The notes beneath the pieces were generated by a model. It ran no database searches and was not told the DNA's origin. It saw only the letters and a program-made list of their open reading frames with translations. A DNA stretch of 25,442 nucleotides. Source: Bacteroidia bacterium (lineage in GTDB: Bacteria; Bacteroidota; Bacteroidia; Bacteroidales; P3). The stretch spans positions 1-25,442 of the forward strand of contig BNXT01000003.1 of assembly GCA_025999775.1 (NCBI GenBank), written 5' to 3'. The translations under genes and the position numbers were made by a program. Shown here one piece after another: positions 13,721-22,916 of this stretch (its first letter is position 1; each line of letters opens with the position of its first letter).

Positions 13721-15947
13721 AATCAGTTTCGTTTAGCAGTTGTTCCACGTTTAGATGTAAGCGATAGCGCCAATAATGATTGGGATTAGCAGGATTGTTG
13801 ATACGTTCGTTTTGTGGCGTTTTTGAGCGCAGTGTAGTACTTGTTCCTAATAAATCCTGTATAGGGAATATTGCCCAAATAGAAGGCGCTCTCAAATGTT
13901 GTTTGATGATTTGTTCAACAATATCGGGTGTACATACGGCAGGGGCATCGCCAGAGGCGTGGAGTTCGTCTTGATAGAATCGTTGTCTTGTTGCTTCATC
14001 TTCTTCCCACCATCCTCGAATCGTACTCATGTCATGGCTACCCGGACTACACACACTGAGATACGGGGCACTGCAGAGATCAGCAAAGTGCGAGGTCTGT
14101 TTATTGGGCATACGTTGAATTACCAAACTCAGTATTTGCAATTCGTTCATCACTTCAGGCACGGTAATAGGTACCATACCTAAGTCTTCACCACACAATA
14201 CTACGTGTGAGGCAGTCTTGATAGTACTTAGTTTTTTCAGTGCACCGATTTTCCAAAATTCATTATGACGGCAATAGAAATAATCATCATAAATACGATT
14301 TAGCATGTTGGCTGTGTGGCTATCCAAGTCTTTGAAAGAGCGTGTGAACTGCATCGAAATGCGTGGATGAAAACACCCTTTTTGTTGCTCGTCCTCAATA
14401 AATAAGACCTCTTCCAGAAGACTAAGCAGAGTATCTTTCAGAATGTTTTTTAAGGGCATTAGCTGAGTTGATGTAAAGGCTTTCTCTATCGCTTTTTGGG
14501 TCGCATACTTGGGTTTAAATTCATAAAAAGTATCCTGAATTGGTTGCAAAAAAGCGGACTTAACAAATGCAGTATGGTTGCCAAACAAATTGAGTAAAAG
14601 CTTTTCGGGAATATAAGGTTTACAAAAACGATTGATATTAAAAATTAGCCCTCTGTTACGCAGTTCATCCGGAGTAAACGGCAAAGCGGGTGAAAAATGC
14701 CCCAAGAGTCCACGAGTACACCCCATTGGAATTTGCCAAATCCTAAAAAAGCCCAAGATATGGTCGATTCGTAATAGTTGGAAGTAGTTTTCCATGGTTT
14801 TAAGGCGCAATTTCCACCATTTGTAGTTGGTACGTTCCATAGCATCCCAATTATAGGTTGGAAAGCTCCAATTTTGACCTGTTGTGGAGAACGCATCGGG
14901 AGGCGCTCCGGCTTGTGCGTCCATGTTGAACAAATCAGGAGCTGTCCATGTTTCTACACTATGACGGAACACACCAATAGGAAGGTCTCCTTTGATGCTA
15001 ACACCTTGATTTTGAGCGTGCTGTTTGGCATCCGACAATTGACAATGTAAATGGTATTGTACATAGAGATGGATGTGAACATCTTCGGAATGAGCCTGCA
15101 TGTAGGCAGTTGCTTTCGTCTTGCTGTAAGTAGCAAGCGTTTCCCATTGGTTGTAATCGACGGTTTTGTAATGGTCTCGCAGTGCACAGAATACTGAATA
15201 TGCGTCCAACCATGATTTATTGTTGGCATAAAAATCCTTGAACGCCGTACTGTCTAAGGTCGCAGCGCCGTTACGTTTAAAAAATAATCGTATATAGTTC
15301 CATTTTTCAACAATGACCGTATCGTAATCAATGTCTTGTAAAGCGTTCAATCGTTTACACAAGGCATTGTAGGTTGTTTTCTCTTTAGGGGTAAAATTGC
15401 CTAAGGCGGCAATATTGAGATAGATAGGATGTAGCGCAAATGTAGAAATGGCGGCGTAGGGACAAGCATCCTTGTGGGTAAAATTGACTGTTGTATCGTA
15501 GATGGGCAGTATTTGTATCACTTTTAAATTGCATTGAGCCGCCCAGTCTGCCATCTGTTTAATGTCTGCAAACTCACCAATACCCATACCTTGTTTTGTA
15601 CGAATAGAGAACACCGGTATCGCCACGCCGACAGCCTTGAACGGCGGTCGCCACACATCGTCAAAAACTTGCAAGCCCGTACCGGACTTGAGAACACCCG
15701 TTCTGTCGGAATGAAACAACTCCCCAAAATAACTGTTATCATGGTCATTCACGACGATGTAACGGTAGGTAAAAGACTTGACGGAGGCGGGCAAGTCAAT
15801 GTCTAAGCGCCAAAAACCATTTCCATCGTGGAACATATAGGGGGCTTTTTGCCAATCATTTTTGCCTAATTGCACAAGACTTCCAACAACTTTGAGATTT
15901 TGCCCATAGTTTGTTCGATAATGAATGTTGAATCGTGCAGTTGCCAT
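13674..15947 (-). CDS. malQ: 4-alpha-glucanotransferase (amylomaltase, GH77) with N-terminal starch-binding domain
   Basis: Transfers alpha-1,4-glucan segments between maltodextrins, 757 residues. Residues about 3-100 form a CBM20-like module (FNIHYRTNYGQNLKVVGS ... FTYRYIVVND). The GH77 barrel follows from about 108 (VAIPVFSIRTKQGMGIGEF). Catalytic residues appear as Asp395 (RIDHILGFFR), Glu587 (LCGEDLGMVP) and Asp639 (PGSHDMSTIRGWW). Many Bacteroidota MalQ proteins are near 900 residues with two CBM20 modules; only one is clear here. The start at 15947 (MATARFNIH) follows from the promoter at 15965-15995. No other glycogen or maltose genes are in the window. The 3' end overlaps ltaE tail to tail by 47 bases. 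Confidence 0.95.
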   Translation of the reverse strand: MATARFNIHYRTNYGQNLKVVGSLVQLGKNDWQKAPYMFHDGNGFWRLDIDLPASVKSFTYRYIVVNDHDNSYFGELFHSDRTGVLKSGTGLQVFDDVWRPPFKAVGVAIPVFSIRTKQGMGIGEFADIKQMADWAAQCNLKVIQILPIYDTTVNFTHKDACPYAAISTFALHPIYLNIAALGNFTPKEKTTYNALCKRLNALQDIDYDTVIVEKWNYIRLFFKRNGAATLDSTAFKDFYANNKSWLDAYSVFCALRDHYKTVDYNQWETLATYSKTKATAYMQAHSEDVHIHLYVQYHLHCQLSDAKQHAQNQGVSIKGDLPIGVFRHSVETWTAPDLFNMDAQAGAPPDAFSTTGQNWSFPTYNWDAMERTNYKWWKLRLKTMENYFQLLRIDHILGFFRIWQIPMGCTRGLLGHFSPALPFTPDELRNRGLIFNINRFCKPYIPEKLLLNLFGNHTAFVKSAFLQPIQDTFYEFKPKYATQKAIEKAFTSTQLMPLKNILKDTLLSLLEEVLFIEDEQQKGCFHPRISMQFTRSFKDLDSHTANMLNRIYDDYFYCRHNEFWKIGALKKLSTIKTASHVVLCGEDLGMVPITVPEVMNELQILSLVIQRMPNKQTSHFADLCSAPYLSVCSPGSHDMSTIRGWWEEDEATRQRFYQDELHASGDAPAVCTPDIVEQIIKQHLRAPSIWAIFPIQDLLGTSTTLRSKTPQNERINNPANPNHYWRYRLHLNVEQLLNETDFNNYLKTLIADSNRN

Positions 15948-15964
15948 AGTTCCTGATTTTTCTA

Positions 15965-15995
15965 CAAATGTACAGATTTTTTTAGAAACAAGCAA
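15965..15995 (-). promoter_or_regulatory. Promoter of malQ
   Basis: On the minus strand: TTG (15995-15993), N20, TACATTTG (15972-15965), 17 bases before the ATG. Confidence 0.65.
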
Positions 15996-16094
15996 ATTAG
16001 GGTTAATTTGGGGTGCATTTCAGATTGTCGTTTTCATCTATCCCTGACGGAATTTCGAAAAATGATTATCCCCTGACTTTGACAATGCGTCATC

Positions 16095-16680
16095 CTAAAC
16101 GGTTTTCCACAAATTTTCATCAAAAAGCTTGGCGATAGACTTGTGTTTTGGGGTTAGCAGCATCGGAACAATATTATCCCATTTCTTTACTTTATCGCCT
16201 GTATGCCAAGAGGCGCCATCCATTGCCATGACTACCCGATAGTGGCTGTAAACAGATGAAAATTCATTCATGAATATAGTCATGCAGTCGCTGTTGGCAT
16301 ACGGAAGAATCAGCGAAAAGTTTTCGCCTGTTTCCAGACAGGCAGCCGTATAAGCGTATGTGTATTGACGTATTATTTGATTGCCCACCAGCGCCCTACA
16401 GCCTTGGGGTACCCAACAGGACGCTATATTGTCTATTCTGCCAAAACGGGCTTCGTCCTGAAAAAACAATTTTATGGGACGTTGGTCTTCCTTGTCTTTG
16501 AACTCTTTCAAATGTCATCATACATCTGGCTTCACGACGACCTCCCCATGTTTTATTTTTTCGCCATTCATCTCCAAATTTATTGTAACTCTGTATAATA
16601 CGATATATTTTGCTGACGTTAATGCCTAAAATACGGGCAATTTTTTCGGCTTTTTCAATTCCACACTCCTCTCCGACGGC
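16095..16680 (-). pseudogene. IS630-family transposase remnant
   Basis: Reading from 16680, one frame gives the helix-turn-helix end (ARILGINVSKIYRIIQSYNK) and then FGDEWRKNKTWGGRREARC, typical of IS630 transposases. Near 16505 the reading shifts frame into a 138-codon ORF (16511-16095), with the first DDE aspartate in LFFQDEARFGRI and the second in VMAMDGASWHTG. Only about 24 residues separate GGRREARC from FFQDEARFG, where intact members have roughly a hundred, so I infer an internal deletion plus frameshift. The usual NPxE segment with the third acidic residue is absent; after NIVPMLLTP the sequence departs from the family and stops. The N-terminus is cut at the ftsQ stop codon. Not functional. 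Confidence 0.85.
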
Positions 16681-17484
16681 TTACGACTTTGTACAAACAA
16701 CCTGACCATTAAATTTCAAATTGATGGTTTTATAATAATTCCATTCGGATTTACGAATACCATATTTGTAGAACCATTTCAACCGTTGAAATTTTTCTTC
16801 GAGATTGTCAATTGCGCCAAATACAATAACTTGATTATTAATTTTAGAGACGATCTCGTATTCTCGGTTTGGTAGTACATATATTTGGTCAATAAGCGCT
16901 CGTAAAAATTCATCGGCATCAATATGGGAAGCTATGGCATATATTTCTTTCAATAGCGACGTTTGTTTTATAGAGTCCTTGTCGTCGTCTAAAAGTATAT
17001 TTTGATTTATCTTAACAGGTTCGTCAATAGCGCCATTAACAATCATCACACGTGCAGCAAAGTTTTTTCGGGTTGCCATACACGTACCGGCTTTAGTAAT
17101 ATAACATTGCTGATGTTGCCGCGTTTCAATGCGTGCAATAGGTTGATGTTGCTCAATATCAATACATAAATTGCCGTTAATTTGAGAATATACTTGGACA
17201 TCCTTAATGGCAGAATTAGCTCGCAACGCCTGTTCGATAGTAATCGTACTAATACCATCCAAGACTTGCCCAATAGGCTGTAACTGCAATCCGTTCAACG
17301 CCTGATCAATATCTTCGTTTACAATAAACACCTCTACATTAGCTGGTCGAGAAATCCGGATTTGAATATCGTTGCATAGACGTTCACGATGTTTTTTGTT
17401 ACACATAGTAATTCCCTGAAGAATCAATACCAACGCCACAATCAGCGCTGCGATAATGCCTATTTTTTTAGTTTTCTCATTCAT
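16681..17484 (-). CDS. ftsQ: Cell division protein FtsQ
   Basis: Bitopic inner-membrane protein of the divisome linking early and late division proteins, 267 residues. A short cytoplasmic tail (1-7) precedes one membrane helix (about 8-28), then a periplasmic part with a POTRA-like region and IGQVLDGISTITIEQALRA..AIKDVQVYSQINGNLCIDIEQ, the typical FtsQ beta strands, ending KTINLKFNGQVVCTKS. The start at 17484 (MNEKTKK) overlaps the murC stop by 8 bases; an alternative start lies at 17526. The order murG-murC-ftsQ is that of the division/cell-wall cluster, but ftsA and ftsZ, which normally follow, are replaced by an IS630 relic abutting the stop codon. The C-terminus looks complete. Confidence 0.88.
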   Translation of the reverse strand: MNEKTKKIGIIAALIVALVLILQGITMCNKKHRERLCNDIQIRISRPANVEVFIVNEDIDQALNGLQLQPIGQVLDGISTITIEQALRANSAIKDVQVYSQINGNLCIDIEQHQPIARIETRQHQQCYITKAGTCMATRKNFAARVMIVNGAIDEPVKINQNILLDDDKDSIKQTSLLKEIYAIASHIDADEFLRALIDQIYVLPNREYEIVSKINNQVIVFGAIDNLEEKFQRLKWFYKYGIRKSEWNYYKTINLKFNGQVVCTKS

Positions 17485-18835
17485 AGGTGGAAAAAGCTTT
17501 GGTAATAGGCTCAACATACGCGTCAATATCGCCGGCGCCCATTGTAAGTAATACTTGTGGAGTTTGCTCTTTAATCTTCATTATAAGTTCCGATTTATGA
17601 CATAATACTTTATGAGGACTCGTGCATTTATCTAATAACATTTGCGACGTGATACCGGGTATAGGTTGTTCACGTGCAGGATAAATATCCAACAAAATAA
17701 GATTGTCAAGTAATGACAGACTTTTGGCAAAATCGTCGGCAAAATCACGTGTACGTGTGTATAAATGCGGTTGAAATACACCTACAATAGGTTTATCTTT
17801 CAAAAAATGTTTCAAGGACTGTATCGTAGTTCGTATTTCATTCGGGTGGTGTGCATAATCGTCAATATACATCAGCTGCGGAGTATTGATACGAATATCA
17901 AAACGTCGATACACCCCTGTAAATGACGCTAACCCTGTACGAATCTCAGTTTCGGTAGCGCCCAATGACAGCGCTACTGCCATAGAGACAACCGCATTTT
18001 CAACGTTATGAAGCCCCGGATAGTGCATCACTAAATCATGAAACGTGCCCTGTGGCGCACAAAAATCAAAATGATACGCCCGATGGTCAACACGAAGATT
18101 CTGCGTATAGTAATCCGCACGATGATCATCCAAATGATAATAACGACATTGTTTGTGCCGTAATGGTAATTTATACTTCACAAATACCGGTTGCGATTCC
18201 GGTACAAGATCAGCATAGTCTTGAAAGGCTCTCTTAATAGCCTCTGCATGCCCATAAATATCCAAATGGTCAGCATCCATAGATGATACCACCGCCATAT
18301 CGGGATGTAATTTGAGGAACGAGCGGTCAAATTCATCGGCTTCCACCACCATAGGAGCATCCGTAACATCAGAGATTAACAAATTACTGCCATAGTTTTT
18401 GGATATACCACCCAAAAAAGCGCTTGTTTTCTTAGGCGTTTGATTGAGCAGATGTGCGGTCAGCGTGGAAATAGTGGTTTTGCCATGCGTACCTGCGATG
18501 CCAACAGCGAAGTGCGATTGTGTGATAAGCCCCAATAACTCTGCCCTTTTAAGCATCGGTATGGATTTGTTCTGCAAAAATACAAACTCCTCAAAATCCG
18601 CAGGGACAGCCGGCGTATAAACTATAACATCTACCGTAGGCGGGATCTTCGCTATATCGGCAGTATAATGGATGTGCATACCCTCGTTTTCGAGTTGTTG
18701 ACACAAAAGCGTCCGTGTACGGTCATAGCCGTAGATCTCTGCTCCCTGCGAGTGCAAAAACCGTGCCAGAGCGCTCATCCCAATGCCTCCGATACCCAAA
18801 AAATAGGCTGTTCTTATGTTGGCTATCGCTATCAC
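17477..18835 (-). CDS. murC: UDP-N-acetylmuramate--L-alanine ligase
   Basis: Adds L-alanine to UDP-MurNAc, the first amino acid of the peptidoglycan stem, using ATP in the cytoplasm; 452 residues. The N-terminal Rossmann motif YFLGIGGIGMSALA (11-24) binds the UDP substrate. GTHGKTT (115-121) is the ATP-binding loop, MVVEADEFDRSFL and DADHLDIY carry metal- and ATP-site residues, and IDDYAHHPNEI is the late conserved block. The start is GTG at 18835, sharing one base with the murG stop (TAGTG). A non-ATG start is supported because the homologous reading IANIRTAYFLGIGG begins right there. Translational coupling with murG is likely. Confidence 0.95.
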   Translation of the reverse strand: MIAIANIRTAYFLGIGGIGMSALARFLHSQGAEIYGYDRTRTLLCQQLENEGMHIHYTADIAKIPPTVDVIVYTPAVPADFEEFVFLQNKSIPMLKRAELLGLITQSHFAVGIAGTHGKTTISTLTAHLLNQTPKKTSAFLGGISKNYGSNLLISDVTDAPMVVEADEFDRSFLKLHPDMAVVSSMDADHLDIYGHAEAIKRAFQDYADLVPESQPVFVKYKLPLRHKQCRYYHLDDHRADYYTQNLRVDHRAYHFDFCAPQGTFHDLVMHYPGLHNVENAVVSMAVALSLGATETEIRTGLASFTGVYRRFDIRINTPQLMYIDDYAHHPNEIRTTIQSLKHFLKDKPIVGVFQPHLYTRTRDFADDFAKSLSLLDNLILLDIYPAREQPIPGITSQMLLDKCTSPHKVLCHKSELIMKIKEQTPQVLLTMGAGDIDAYVEPITKAFSTYE

Positions 18836-19929
18836 TATGTGTTGGTTTTTGCTATTTTCAACACGATAGACGCAATGGTTTCAGCCGCATTGGTTTTGGC
18901 TAAAGTGAGAATATTCGTCATGAGGGTTTGTTGTTGTGCTTTATCCTGTAACAGTTGGTACAACGTAGGGGATAGCATGGTTTTCGCATCTTTATCGGCA
19001 ACCATCAGCGCCGCATTTTTTTGTACCAACGCCATTGCATTTTTGGTTTGGTGGTCCTCCGATACATTGGGTGATGGTACTAAGATACAGGGTTTACCGA
19101 CTACGCAGAGTTCCGAAATGGACAACGCTCCGGCGCGTGATACAATGACATCCGCAATGCTATAAGCTAAGTCCATCCGAGCAATGAACGGCATGATACG
19201 AATACTCGGACTTAAGGCAAGCGATTGTGTAGCATTGGCATCCCAATTTTTTCCGGTTTGCCATATCGTTTGAATACCGGCATTATCCAACTCTTTGATC
19301 ATTTGCAAAAGGCTTTCGTTGATAATCCGTGCGCCTAAACTACCGCCCATCACTAAGAGCGTTGTTTTATGGTCTTCCACATTAAAATACGATAGCGCTT
19401 CGCTGCGTTTGTCCGACAAGTTAGAAATATCTTGACGGATAGGATTACCTGTGAACACTATTTTATCAGCCGGAAAAAACCGTTCCATTGCATCGTAGGC
19501 GACACAAATTGTTTGCATTTTAGGCGCTAAAATCTTATTGGTAACACCGGGGAACGAATTTTGTTCTTGTATAAGACATGGGATATTCATTTTCGAGGCT
19601 TTACGCAAGATAGGACCGCTGGCATAGCCCCCCACGCCGACTACAACATCGGGTCGAAACGTTTTCAAAATTTGCTTAGCCTGTCGCAAACTTTTCCATA
19701 ATTTGAACGGAAAGCTCAGGTTCTTAACCGTCAATCGCCGTTGAAACCCCACAACATCCAAGCCAATGATAGGATAACCCGCTTCCGGCACTTTATCCAT
19801 CTCCATGCGTCCTTTAGCGCCAACAAACTGTATCTCTGCTTGTGGATTTAGTAGCCTAATAGCATTGGCAATTGCAATTGCCGGAAAGATATGTCCACCT
19901 GTACCGCCGCCGCTAATAATGATTTTCAT
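18835..19929 (-). CDS. murG: UDP-N-acetylglucosamine--lipid I transferase
   Basis: Peripheral membrane glycosyltransferase (GT28) making lipid II from lipid I, 364 residues. GGGTGGH (7-13) is the lipid-binding loop of the N-domain. The C-domain shows LVMGGSLGARIIN, and RAGALSISELCVVGKPCILVPSP with the UDP-GlcNAc site around the Glu of ISEL, followed by DHQTKNA. It starts 35 bases after the DAHP synthase gene, with no clear promoter between, and its stop shares one base with the murC start. FtsW, its usual upstream neighbour, is absent here. Confidence 0.96.
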   Translation of the reverse strand: MKIIISGGGTGGHIFPAIAIANAIRLLNPQAEIQFVGAKGRMEMDKVPEAGYPIIGLDVVGFQRRLTVKNLSFPFKLWKSLRQAKQILKTFRPDVVVGVGGYASGPILRKASKMNIPCLIQEQNSFPGVTNKILAPKMQTICVAYDAMERFFPADKIVFTGNPIRQDISNLSDKRSEALSYFNVEDHKTTLLVMGGSLGARIINESLLQMIKELDNAGIQTIWQTGKNWDANATQSLALSPSIRIMPFIARMDLAYSIADVIVSRAGALSISELCVVGKPCILVPSPNVSEDHQTKNAMALVQKNAALMVADKDAKTMLSPTLYQLLQDKAQQQTLMTNILTLAKTNAAETIASIVLKIAKTNT

Positions 19930-19964
19930 GAGTTATTTTATTATGTTTCCAAATCATTTCTATA

Positions 19965-21047
19965 CTAAAAATAGGGTTTGTCTTCATTCAGTACTTCCAT
20001 TTGTTTACGGATGGATTCTTCATGAATAGCCTCGAATACGACTTTCATAAAATCCGCGCTCATTCCCAGTATTTGGGATTGCTTAATGCGTTTTTCTAAA
20101 ATCTCGCCATAACGTCTGGTTTGATATACCGGCATTTCGTGTTCTTTTTTGTACTGTCCAATTTCTTTGGAAATACGCATACGTTTAGAGAGACTATCCA
20201 ATATTTCGTTGTCTATGTCATCTATTTGTCGCCTCAATTCCGTTAGGTTTTCCGTTGTTTGATTGGTATTACGAATAACCAAAGCGCTGAGGATATGCGC
20301 CAATGTATCGGGCGTAATTTGTTGGTTTTTATCGCTCCATGCGCTATCCGGTTGATAGTGCGCTTCAATGATCAGTCCGTCATAATTCAAATCCATAGCC
20401 TGTTGTGCCAACGGAGCTACTAATTCTCGTTTTCCGCCGATATGACTGGGGTCTGCAATCAGCGGCAAGTTAGGAATACGTCGCTTTAATTCGATGGGTA
20501 TAGACCATTGCGGTATGTTGCGGTAAAGCTGTCGTTCATAGCTTGTAAAACCTCTATGAATAGCGCCAATACGGCGAATACCGCTGTTATAAATACGTTC
20601 GATAGCGCCAAGCCATAGTTCTAAATCGGGATTGACCGGATTTTTTATCAATACTGCGCCTTTAAAGTCTCTATCTCGCAAGGCATCAGCGATTTCCTGT
20701 ACGGCAAAAGGATTTGTAGCGGTTCGGGCGCCTATCCAGATGATGTCAATACCATACTCTAATGCTTTTACGATATGGTCTTTGGTCGCTACTTCAGTAG
20801 CGGTGTACATACCTATTTCACGCTTCACCTTTTGTAGCCATTCCAATCCTTCCACGCCAACGCCTTCAAAGCCACCGGGTTTCGTTCGAGGCTTCCATAT
20901 ACCGGCACGAAACACGCAAACACCCTTAGCTGCTAATTGTTGAGCAGTAGTCAGTACCTGTTCTTCGGTTTCTGCACTACAAGGTCCCGCTATAACAAAA
21001 GGTCGCTGATCACTAACGCCGGATAGTAAAGTAGGCTCTAAATCCAT
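19965..21047 (-). CDS. Bifunctional DAHP synthase / chorismate mutase
   Basis: A fusion of 360 residues. Residues 1 to about 262 are a type I-beta-like 3-deoxy-7-phosphoheptulonate synthase: GPCSAE (21-26), AGIWKPRTKPGGFEG (48-62), DPSHIGGKRE (199-208). Residues about 268-360 are an AroQ-class chorismate mutase (LRRQIDDIDNEILDSLSKRM, then IGQYKKEHEMPVY). The protein therefore catalyses both the first shikimate-pathway step and the step from chorismate to prephenate, an arrangement known in Bacteroidota. The mutase part may also give feedback control, as in related fusions. No TAnnTTTG box lies in the 39-base gap upstream, so it is probably read through from the T9SS cargo gene. Confidence 0.93.
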   Translation of the reverse strand: MDLEPTLLSGVSDQRPFVIAGPCSAETEEQVLTTAQQLAAKGVCVFRAGIWKPRTKPGGFEGVGVEGLEWLQKVKREIGMYTATEVATKDHIVKALEYGIDIIWIGARTATNPFAVQEIADALRDRDFKGAVLIKNPVNPDLELWLGAIERIYNSGIRRIGAIHRGFTSYERQLYRNIPQWSIPIELKRRIPNLPLIADPSHIGGKRELVAPLAQQAMDLNYDGLIIEAHYQPDSAWSDKNQQITPDTLAHILSALVIRNTNQTTENLTELRRQIDDIDNEILDSLSKRMRISKEIGQYKKEHEMPVYQTRRYGEILEKRIKQSQILGMSADFMKVVFEAIHEESIRKQMEVLNEDKPYF

Positions 21048-21086
21048 AATCTTTATGTACTATTGGGCTTTTATAGGTTCTATTGC

Positions 21087-22232
21087 CTATTGAATAACCG
21101 TTATCGTGCCTGTTTTTTCAACGACATCCCGTCGATAAGTGATTGTAAACTTGTAAACATACACTCCGGGCGCTACCGATTCACCATTGTGAGTACCATC
21201 CCAACCTTCATCAAAGCTGTGACTCTCAAAAATTTGTTGTCCCCAACGATTGTAAATAACTAATTGATACGTTTTACGGTAATCTTGATCACCAATGGGT
21301 TTGAAGACTTTATTGGTACCATTAAGACTGATAGCATTGGCGAAGTAAACAGCATTTCTACACGGATTTACGGCAATATCAATGGTTTTAAGATCCGAGC
21401 ATCCATTGTAGCCTGTATCTGCATATATCATCACTCCATACGTTGTATTTACGAGAGGTCGTATCTCAACCGTATCGCTCACTTCGCCAATTAAGGGGTC
21501 CCACCATGCACAACTCCGCCCGCCAGTAACATACAATTCTGTGGATGTTCCTTCGCATATTTCTAAACTTTTACTGTTAGCACGAGGCTCAAAAGGCGGT
21601 ACCTCAACCGTTATATTCCGTTCGACATAACAATTAGTATCCGATCCATACACATAGACAGTGTATTCAGTCGTATCGTCAGGATTATCAACAACTACAT
21701 TTGTATCTATACCATCAAAACGGCGCTCTGTACCATTTCTTGAAAGTCCTATCCAATCATAACGTGCGCCATCCGCCAATGAGTAAAGTTCGACATTTCC
21801 GCCACAAACCGCGTCCGTAGTCAAACAAGTAATAGCAGCGCTCGAGTTTGAGATTACTTTTATTTCCACCTCTTTGTAGCCCAAATATTGTGGCGATGCC
21901 CCATTACTGTCCGAAAAATGTACTCTATAAAAAGTGGTCACACTTGGCGTTACTTTTATCCATACTGTACTCCCCTGCAACTTTGTCCGTGATCGTAATA
22001 GTGTAGAATCACCTGTTGTGTCCATTATATAGGCATCAAAAAAAACCTCACCGAAAAAGCCGGTGTTTACTGCTATAGAATCTCCGCACGACACGGTAGT
22101 AACCGCCGACCACGGATACGCTATCATCCTATTTGTATCCCCCGGGATGTTTTGCGCAGACAATCCGTGCCATGCCCCAAGAACACAACACAAAGACAAG
22201 TAAAAAATACTATGTTTTATAATTTTTTTCAT
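21087..22232 (-). CDS. T9SS type B cargo protein (gliding motility-associated C-terminal domain)
   Basis: A 381-residue exported protein. The signal peptide is about 1-26 (ending GLSAQ). The middle part is beta-rich, has many Asp, Asn, Thr and scattered Cys, and resembles tandem Ig/PKD-like modules, without an enzyme motif that I recognise. The last about 80 residues match the CHU_C/TIGR04131 sorting domain: YQLVIYNRWGQQIF, then DEGWDGTHNGE and VAPGVYVYKF. Such domains send proteins across the outer membrane by the type IX system, so the product is probably surface-bound or secreted. It has a good promoter and is followed after 39 bases by the DAHP synthase gene, an unexpected lead gene for a wall-synthesis unit. 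Confidence 0.88.
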   Translation of the reverse strand: MKKIIKHSIFYLSLCCVLGAWHGLSAQNIPGDTNRMIAYPWSAVTTVSCGDSIAVNTGFFGEVFFDAYIMDTTGDSTLLRSRTKLQGSTVWIKVTPSVTTFYRVHFSDSNGASPQYLGYKEVEIKVISNSSAAITCLTTDAVCGGNVELYSLADGARYDWIGLSRNGTERRFDGIDTNVVVDNPDDTTEYTVYVYGSDTNCYVERNITVEVPPFEPRANSKSLEICEGTSTELYVTGGRSCAWWDPLIGEVSDTVEIRPLVNTTYGVMIYADTGYNGCSDLKTIDIAVNPCRNAVYFANAISLNGTNKVFKPIGDQDYRKTYQLVIYNRWGQQIFESHSFDEGWDGTHNGESVAPGVYVYKFTITYRRDVVEKTGTITVIQ

Positions 22233-22242
22233 AATCTGACTG

Positions 22243-22273
22243 CAAATTTACATAAAATTTTGGAATCATACAA
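22243..22273 (-). promoter_or_regulatory. Promoter of T9SS cargo gene and following unit
   Basis: On the minus strand: TTG (22273-22271), N20, TAAATTTG (22250-22243), about 10 bases before the ATG at 22232. It overlaps the divergent V-ATPase promoter at 22260-22292. Confidence 0.65.
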
Positions 22274-22292
22274 TATTTTTTTTGTATCTTTG
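22260..22292 (+). promoter_or_regulatory. Promoter of V-ATPase D-I unit
   Basis: TTG (22260-22262), N22, TATCTTTG (22285-22292), 27 bases before the ATG at 22320. The spacing is slightly long but the -7 box is exact. A separate promoter supports D-I being its own transcription unit. Confidence 0.6.
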
Positions 22293-22319
22293 TAAATATT
22301 TTACAGTTAATATCAAAAT

Positions 22320-22916
22320 ATGGCGATTAAATATCAGTACAATAAGACATCCCTCAATGAGCTAAATCGGCAATTGTCAATGCGCGTTCGTTCGTTGCCT
22401 ACTATCAAAAGCAAGGAGTCGGCGTTGCGTGCGGAGGTGAAGCGCTCGAAAGAGAAAGCCGAAGTCTTGTACGAACAGCTGAATAACCAAATACAATCCT
22501 ACGAGCGCATTGCTGCACTGTGGAACGAATTTGACCATCGCCTGCTTGAAGTTAAGGATGTAGAGCTAAGTATGGTTAAAATAGCCGGCGTACAAACCCC
22601 AAAATTAGAGCGTGTAATCTTTATCGAAAAGCCTTTTAGCCTCTTTAACCGACCTTTTTGGTTTCCCGATGGTATTAAAATCTTGAAGTCATTGGTACAA
22701 ATTGGCATTGAGAGCGAAATCTATTATCAAAAGATGCGCGTATTAGACTATGCTCGCAAAAAAACCACGCAAAAAGTAAATCTGTACGAAAAAGTGCAGA
22801 TACCGGGCTACAACGAAGCTATTCGGAAGATTAAACGTTTTATGGAAGACGAAGACAACTTGTCAAAAGCTTCCCAAAAAATAGTAAAAACCCGTCAACA
22901 AGCTCCTGCCGTATGA
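22320..22916 (+). CDS. ntpD: V-type ATPase subunit D
   Basis: Central-stalk subunit of a V/A-type rotary ATPase, 198 residues. It is largely alpha-helical: long N- and C-terminal helices (about 10-75 and 130-190) with a short central loop (SLFNRPFWFPDG). The NKTSLNELNRQL start and ALRAEVKRSKEK match the family pattern. In the complex it rotates inside the A3B3 head. Its stop overlaps the start of the subunit I gene (ATGA at 22913-22916). Subunits E, A and B, which normally precede it in Bacteroidota, are absent: the upstream gene is a divergent T9SS cargo. Confidence 0.85.
   Translation: MAIKYQYNKTSLNELNRQLSMRVRSLPTIKSKESALRAEVKRSKEKAEVLYEQLNNQIQSYERIAALWNEFDHRLLEVKDVELSMVKIAGVQTPKLERVIFIEKPFSLFNRPFWFPDGIKILKSLVQIGIESEIYYQKMRVLDYARKKTTQKVNLYEKVQIPGYNEAIRKIKRFMEDEDNLSKASQKIVKTRQQAPAV

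Noticed and set aside
16095..16135. KLFDENLW near the end of the IS630 relic, resembling the start of DUF5615 toxin-like proteins
   Set aside because: Only a few residues match and a stop follows at once; chance similarity is more likely.
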